Positions 59,320 to 64,000 of a stretch of 64,000 nt of DNA are shown here, piece after piece. Source of the stretch: Sphingopyxis lindanitolerans. Its GTDB lineage: Bacteria; Pseudomonadota; Alphaproteobacteria; Sphingomonadales; Sphingomonadaceae. A program made the translations under genes and the position numbers. The DNA lies in NCBI RefSeq assembly GCF_002993885.1, contig NZ_CM009578.1:1739251-1803250 (forward strand). Reading direction: 5' to 3'. How positions within the stretch are numbered: position 1 is the first letter of the stretch; the number at the start of each line of letters is the position of its first letter. The notes beneath the pieces were generated by a model. It had not been told where the DNA came from. It saw only the letters and a list, made by a program, of their open reading frames with translations, and made no database searches.

Positions 59320-60477
59320 TTAAAGTTTCCGCCCGATCAGTTCCTTCATGATCTCGTTCGTGCCGCCGAAGATGCGCGTCACGCGCGCCGCGCGCCAGGC
59401 ACGGGCGATCGGATATTCGTTCATATAGCCTGCGCCGCCGTGAAGCTGGAGGCATTTGTCCATCATTTCCCACTGAAGCTCGGTGTGCCACAGCTTCGCC
59501 GCGGCGCCCTCTTCGGGGGTCAGCTCCTTTTTCAGGTGGCGGGCGAGCGCCCAGTCGAGATGCGCCCAGCCGACCTGCAGCTTGGTCTTGAGGTCGGCGA
59601 GGACGAAGCGCGTGTTCTGGAAATCGAGGATCGGCTTGCCGAACGCCTTGCGGTCGCGGGTGAATTCGACCGTGTCGTCGAACGCGCGCTGCGCCGACGC
59701 CTGCGCCGACACCGCGATCGACAGCCGTTCCTGCGGCAGCTCGCTCATCAGATAGATGAAGCCCTGCCCCTCTTCGCCAAGACAGTTGGTGATCGGCACA
59801 CGGACGTCCTCGAAGAACATCTCCGACGTATCGGCCTCATCCTGCCCGATCTTGTCGAGGTTGCGGCCGCGCTTGTAACCTTCGCGATCGGCCTCGACGA
59901 GCACGATCGACACGCCCTTCCACGCCGGCTGGACCTCGGTATCGGTCTTGACGCACACTAGGATCAGGTCGGCGTTCTGGCCGTTGGTGATATAGGTTTT
60001 CGACCCGTTGATGACATAGTGATTGCCATCCTTCTTCGCGGTCGTGCGCATCCCCTGAAGATCGCTGCCAGTGCCCGGTTCGGTCATCGCGATCGCGGTG
60101 ATCACCTCGCCCGCGACCATCTTGGGCAGCCAGTGCTTCTTCTGCTCTTCGCTGCCATATTTGACGATATAGCTGGTGACGATGTCGGACTGGAGCGAAA
60201 AGCCCGTCGTCACGCGGCCGTAATAGGCGCTTTCCTCATCGACGATCGCATTATAGCCGAAATCGAGGCCGAGGCCGCCATAGGCTTCGGGAACCGTCGG
60301 GCAGAGCATGCCGAGTTCGCCCGCCTTGGGCCAGATCGACTTGGGAACGATCCCGTCCTCGGCCCATTGCGCCTGGTGGGGCGCGACTTCCTTTTCGAGG
60401 AACTGGCGCACCGTGGCGCGAAACGCCTCATGATCGTCGGTGTAGGCCGAGCGCGAGAGATTATCGAGCGACATCAT
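59320..60477 (-). CDS. Acyl-CoA dehydrogenase (core beta-oxidation type)
   Basis: A 385-residue ACAD with AMTEPGTGSDLQGMRT, GSKTYITNGQNADL, RVPITNCLGEEGQGFIYLMS, RKAFGKPILDFQNTRF and the C-terminal LHGGAGYMNEYPIARAWRAA and IFGGTNEIMKELIGRKL. The ATG pair at 60477/60474 follows AAGGAAG. It begins the ACAD-thiolase-SDR-thioesterase run, a standard fatty or branched-chain acyl-CoA oxidation cassette of the core genome, distinct from the three ACADs of the accessory region. Confidence 0.9.
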   Translation of the reverse strand: MMSLDNLSRSAYTDDHEAFRATVRQFLEKEVAPHQAQWAEDGIVPKSIWPKAGELGMLCPTVPEAYGGLGLDFGYNAIVDEESAYYGRVTTGFSLQSDIVTSYIVKYGSEEQKKHWLPKMVAGEVITAIAMTEPGTGSDLQGMRTTAKKDGNHYVINGSKTYITNGQNADLILVCVKTDTEVQPAWKGVSIVLVEADREGYKRGRNLDKIGQDEADTSEMFFEDVRVPITNCLGEEGQGFIYLMSELPQERLSIAVSAQASAQRAFDDTVEFTRDRKAFGKPILDFQNTRFVLADLKTKLQVGWAHLDWALARHLKKELTPEEGAAAKLWHTELQWEMMDKCLQLHGGAGYMNEYPIARAWRAARVTRIFGGTNEIMKELIGRKL

Positions 60478-60825
60478 CTTCCTTTCGTGACGGCGGCCGG
60501 ACGCAATCGGGGAGCCGGACGCGCGAGCGGTCGCGCCTCGCGGCACGGCCTTCGCCGCCACTGGACCTTACGTTTACGTCCACGTCAAGCAGAAATGCCG
60601 TTACGGCAGGAAGTTCCTTCATCGCTGTCCACCTTTCCTCGTCATCCCGGACTTGATCCGGGATCCATGAATTCGGCACAGCGGGAATGGACGCCGGATC
60701 AAGTCCGGGGTGACGAAGGGAAAACGGGGTGGCGGCGGGCGAGTCGAGCTCCATCACGCGCCGACGAAGACGAATAGGTTTGCGGCCGCTGGGCAGCGAC
60801 TGCGCCGCGCGCTAAGCCCTCACCC
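60478..60825. other. 348-base gap between ACAD and SMP-30 genes
   Basis: It holds the inverted repeat at 60639-60716 and the two divergent promoters. No gene is supported by composition or start signals. Confidence 0.5.
60639..60716. repeat. GTCATCCCGGACTTGATCCGG-type inverted repeat
   Basis: TCGTCATCCCGGACTTGATC onward (60639-60661) is mirrored at 60694-60716 around a 32-base spacer. It belongs to a widespread alphaproteobacterial intergenic repeat type. Confidence 0.8.
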
Positions 60826-61695
60826 ATGGCCCAACTTTTCCTCGACGCCGGCGCGATGCTCGGCGAATCGCCGCGCTGGCACGCCGCCGAAGCGCGCCTC
60901 TATTGGGTCGACATCGACGCGCAGCGCATCCACCGCACCGACCCGGCGACGGGGGATACCGAGACGATGCAACTCGGCTGCCCGGTCGGCTGCGTCGCGC
61001 CGCGCGCCGGCGGCGGGCTGGTCATGGGGCTCAAGGACGGTTGCGCGCTGACCGACGCCTGGGGCGAGGAACCGCGTGCCTTTGGTCCGCAGATGCTGGC
61101 GGGCATCCCCGAACAGCGCTTCAACGACGGATGCGTCGATGCCGCGGGCCGTTTCTGGGTCGGCAGCGTGACGAGCGACAAATCCAACCCGGGCGCCATG
61201 CTTTTCCGCCTCGACCCCGACGGATCGCTGACACCGATGATCGGCGGGCTGCTCACCAGCAACGGCGCCGCCTTCAGCCCCGATGGCGACACCTTCTATC
61301 ACGCCGACACGCCGACCCACGCGATCAACGCCTATGCCGTCGATCCTGCGACCGGCCTGCTCGGCGAAGGGCGGCTGTTCCACCGGTTCGAGCAGGGCAA
61401 GGGCCGCCCCGACGGCGGCACCGTCGATGCCGAGGGATGTTATTGGTCGGCGCTGTGGGACGGCTGGCGCGTCGTGCGCCTGTCGCCCGCGGGCGAGCTG
61501 CTCCAGACCGTCGAACTGCCGGTCCAGCGCCCCTCGATGATCGCGATCGGCGGGGCGGACATGCGGACCGCTTTCGTCACCAGCGCGGGCAAGACTCTGA
61601 CCGACGAAGAACGCGCGCGCCAGCCGCACGCGGGCGGACTCTTCACCTTCCGCGTCGATGTGCCGGGGCTCGTGCAGCCGGGGTTCGGGGGCTGA
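60826..61695 (+). CDS. SMP-30/gluconolactonase-family protein
   Basis: A 289-residue six-bladed beta-propeller: GESPRWHAAEARLYWVDIDA at the N-terminus with the first metal-binding Glu, NDGCVDAAGRFWVGSVTSD, FSPDGDTFYHADTPTHAINA and GCYWSALWDGWRVVRLSPAG. Ca/Zn-dependent lactonase activity on sugar lactones is typical of the family, but specificity varies. It begins at the ATG 60826 and is divergent from the ACAD. Followed 87 bases later by the M3 peptidase. Confidence 0.86.
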   Translation: MAQLFLDAGAMLGESPRWHAAEARLYWVDIDAQRIHRTDPATGDTETMQLGCPVGCVAPRAGGGLVMGLKDGCALTDAWGEEPRAFGPQMLAGIPEQRFNDGCVDAAGRFWVGSVTSDKSNPGAMLFRLDPDGSLTPMIGGLLTSNGAAFSPDGDTFYHADTPTHAINAYAVDPATGLLGEGRLFHRFEQGKGRPDGGTVDAEGCYWSALWDGWRVVRLSPAGELLQTVELPVQRPSMIAIGGADMRTAFVTSAGKTLTDEERARQPHAGGLFTFRVDVPGLVQPGFGG

Positions 61696-61782
61696 CAAGC
61701 CCCACTCTTGCACCTTGCGCCCACCTCGGGTTATGGCCGCTCCATATGGTTTCGCTCGAAACCAGTCTTCCGGGGAGATACG

Positions 61783-63963
61783 ATGATGCCGCGCCGCGCG
61801 CAGCCTTTTGTCCGTTTGTCGGTCCTGCTTGCATCGACCGCCATGTTGATGGGTTATAGTCCGATGACCATTGCCGCCGAAACCGCCCCAACGCCCGCCG
61901 CGACCGCGGATGCGAACCCGATGCTCCAGCCGTGGACCGGCCCCTATGAGGGGGTGCCGCCGTGGGACAAGCTCGACCCCGAACTCTTCCCCGACGCCTT
62001 CCAGAAGGGCATGGCCGAAGTGAAGGCCGAGGTGCAGGCGGTGATCGACAATCCCGCCGAACCGACATTCGAAAATACCCACGTCCCGATGCAACTCGCG
62101 GGCGAGACGATGGACCGGGTCTTCGCGCTGTGGGGCGTCCAGACCTCGAACAAGTCGAACGACCGTGTCGAGGACATCGACGCCGAATGGAGCCCCAAGC
62201 TCACCACATTCTATACCGAGCTGTTCCTCGAACCCAAGCTTTTCGCCCGCCACAAGGCGGTCTATGACAAGCGCCTGACCAGCGGCCTCAACGCCCAGCA
62301 GATCCGCATCGTCGAGCGCAGCTATGACGAGATGGTGCGCGACGGCGCGAACCTGTCGCCCGCGAACAAGGCGAAGCTCGTCGATTTGAACGCGAAGCTC
62401 GAAGGCCTGTTCTCGACCTTTTCGTCGAAGCTGCTCGGCGACGAAAAGCTCTATACCTATGTGACCGACAAGACCGAGCTCGACGGGCTAGCGCCGGGTT
62501 TCATCGCTTCGCTCGCCGACGCCGCCGAAGCGCAGGGCAAGCCCGGCCAGTGGGCGATCAAGAACACCCGTTCGTCGGCGCAGCCGGTGCTGCAAAGCGC
62601 GGCGAACCGCGCGCTGCGCGAGAAGGTGTGGCGCGCGTTCGTCAATCGCGGCGACAATGGCGACGCGAACGACACCAACGCGACGATCGCCGACATATTG
62701 AAACTGCGCCAGGAGCGCGCGGTGCTGCTCGGTTTCGCGACCCACGCGAACTACCGCATGGCCGACACGATGGCGAAGACCCCCGAAAACGCCATGGGCC
62801 TGATGATGAAGGTGTGGCCCGCCGCGGTCGCGCGCGTCCATGAGGAGGTCGCCGACATGCAGGCGATCGCCGACGCCGAGGCGAAGGCCGGCAAGGGACC
62901 GAAGGTCACGATCGAGCCGTGGGACTATCGCTATTATGCGGAGAAGGTCCGCAAGGCGAAATACGACCTCGATGAAAGCGAGGTGAAACCCTATCTCCAG
63001 CTCGACAAGCTGCGCGACGCGATGTTCTGGGAGGCGGGGCAACTCTATGACCTCGGCTTCCGCGAAAACACCGGCACGATCCCCGTCTTCGATCCCAAGG
63101 TGAAGACGTTCGAGGTCTACAACCTCAAGACGAACGCCAATGTCGGCGTCCTCTATCTCGACAATTTCGCGCGCGACGGGAAGCGCTCGGGCGCGTGGAT
63201 GACGACCTATCGCAGCGAACAGGGGCTCGGCGGCGAACGCAATGTTCTGGCGTCGAACAACAATAATTTCACCGAGGGCTCGAAGGGCGAGCCGACGCTG
63301 GTCAGCCTCGACGATGCGACCACCCTGTTTCACGAATTCGGGCACGGCATCCATTATCTGCTGCAGCACGTCTATTACCCCGCGCTCGCCGGGGTGCCGC
63401 GCGACTTCGTCGAATATCCGAGCCAGGTGAACGAGAATTGGCTGATGACGCCCGAGGTGCTGTCGAAATTCGCGACACACTATCAGACCGGCGAGCCGAT
63501 GCCGCAAGCGCTGGTCGACAAGATTCTCGCCTCGAACAAGTTCAACCAGGGGTTCGAGACGGTCGAATATCTGGCGAGCGCGATCCTCGACATGAAGCTC
63601 CACGACCGCAAGGTGCCGGTGACCGATATCGACAAGTTCGAGCGCGAGACGCTTGCCGAAATCGGCATGCCGAAGGAAATCGTCATGCGGCACCGCCTGC
63701 CGCAATTCGGCCACCTGTTCAGCAGCGACGCCTATTCGGCGGGCTATTATAGCTATCTCTGGTCCGAAACGATGGACGCCGACACCTGGGCGGCGTTCCA
63801 GGAGGCCGGCGGGCCATGGGACCGCAAGGTCGCCGACAGGTTCCGCACCATATTGCTGATGACGGGCAACGAGACCGACCGCGCCGAAGCCTATCGCGCC
63901 TTCCGCGGGCGCGATCCCGACGTCAAGGCCTTGCTCAGAAAGCGCGGTTTTCCGACCGAATAG
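61783..63963 (+). CDS. M3-family metallopeptidase (peptidyl-dipeptidase Dcp-like), exported
   Basis: A 726-residue thimet-oligopeptidase-like enzyme. A signal peptide (about residues 1-30, with a basic MMPRRAQPF start and a hydrophobic stretch RLSVLLASTAMLMGYSPM) is followed by a mature domain starting near PMLQPWTGPYEGVPPWDKL. The zinc site HEFGH is in TLFHEFGHGIHYLLQH, with the downstream Glu ligand expected in DFVEYPSQVNENW. The ATG at 61783 has GGGGAGATACG. It degrades peptides, probably in the periplasm. A strong terminator follows. Confidence 0.9.
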   Translation: MMPRRAQPFVRLSVLLASTAMLMGYSPMTIAAETAPTPAATADANPMLQPWTGPYEGVPPWDKLDPELFPDAFQKGMAEVKAEVQAVIDNPAEPTFENTHVPMQLAGETMDRVFALWGVQTSNKSNDRVEDIDAEWSPKLTTFYTELFLEPKLFARHKAVYDKRLTSGLNAQQIRIVERSYDEMVRDGANLSPANKAKLVDLNAKLEGLFSTFSSKLLGDEKLYTYVTDKTELDGLAPGFIASLADAAEAQGKPGQWAIKNTRSSAQPVLQSAANRALREKVWRAFVNRGDNGDANDTNATIADILKLRQERAVLLGFATHANYRMADTMAKTPENAMGLMMKVWPAAVARVHEEVADMQAIADAEAKAGKGPKVTIEPWDYRYYAEKVRKAKYDLDESEVKPYLQLDKLRDAMFWEAGQLYDLGFRENTGTIPVFDPKVKTFEVYNLKTNANVGVLYLDNFARDGKRSGAWMTTYRSEQGLGGERNVLASNNNNFTEGSKGEPTLVSLDDATTLFHEFGHGIHYLLQHVYYPALAGVPRDFVEYPSQVNENWLMTPEVLSKFATHYQTGEPMPQALVDKILASNKFNQGFETVEYLASAILDMKLHDRKVPVTDIDKFERETLAEIGMPKEIVMRHRLPQFGHLFSSDAYSAGYYSYLWSETMDADTWAAFQEAGGPWDRKVADRFRTILLMTGNETDRAEAYRAFRGRDPDVKALLRKRGFPTE

Positions 63964-63973
63964 AGGCGATGGG

Positions 63974-63999
63974 ACAAAGGGAGCTTCGGCTCCCTTTGT
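63974..63999 (+). terminator. Intrinsic terminator after the M3 peptidase
   Basis: ACAAAGGGAGC (63974-63984) and GCTCCCTTTGT (63989-63999) form an 11-base-pair stem with the stable loop TTCG, 10 bases after the stop. The window ends just beyond, so any longer T-run cannot be seen. Confidence 0.75.
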
Positions 64000-64000
64000 T

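Overview
The window looks like chromosome from a sphingomonad alphaproteobacterium (Sphingopyxis/Novosphingobium-like; the genus is an inference). The basis is high GC, the hisB-hisH-hisA-hisF order, an alphaproteobacterial SspB, several TonB-dependent receptors, and many acyl-CoA, SDR and MDR enzymes. No tRNA, rRNA or CRISPR array was seen.

Two halves differ clearly. From 1 to about 42.1 kb lies a catabolic accessory region whose left edge is outside the window. It encodes two TonB-dependent receptors, a P450, two zinc alcohol dehydrogenases, five SDRs (one partial), an aldehyde dehydrogenase, an AMP-dependent acyl-CoA ligase, three acyl-CoA dehydrogenases, a crotonase, a thiolase-like/crotonase fusion, a nitronate monooxygenase-like flavoprotein, an amidohydrolase, five APH-fold small-molecule kinases, three paralogous lipocalin/hydratase-like proteins (DUF7064/7065-like), two AsnC/Lrp regulators and one TetR regulator. 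Together they suggest uptake of a hydrophobic, probably hydroxylated or branched compound, oxidation, CoA activation and beta-oxidation-like degradation. The substrate (terpenoid, steroid or fatty-acid-like) cannot be read from the sequence.

The transcription-unit layout is orderly. Nine AT-rich sites (consensus TAATTR-N6-YAATTA) lie upstream of the units starting near 143/310, 6944/7149, 14647, 18937/19098, 29818, 32084/32468 and 39245, and look like one regulon. A K1-SDR-ACAD-MDR operon (14866-18937) resembles a split ACAD10/ACAD11, suggesting that hydroxyacyl groups are phosphorylated and then eliminated. The 29.6-40.0 kb segment holds three hydratase-like proteins interleaved with three of the kinases plus one receptor, and is bracketed by two apparently identical inverted ISL3-family insertion sequences. 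Each TonB receptor is followed directly by its own kinase gene. The repeated hydratase-like/kinase/receptor pairing is the best candidate here for an undescribed system.

The right boundary (39.7-42.3 kb) is an insertion-sequence graveyard: two istB remnants on either side of ISL3 copy 2, then an AT-rich stretch. From 42.3 kb on the genes look like core chromosome: GNAT/PRODH-like pair, LysR, TauE/SafE permease, FabH-like synthase, cation antiporter, hisF/A/H/B, sspB, fumC, DUF2585, gmk, a fatty-acid cassette (thioesterase, SDR, thiolase, ACAD), an SMP-30 protein and an M3 peptidase. This half carries several families of intergenic palindromic repeats that I do not see in the catabolic half; two copies in the his operon appear to supply ribosome binding sites and one stop codon.
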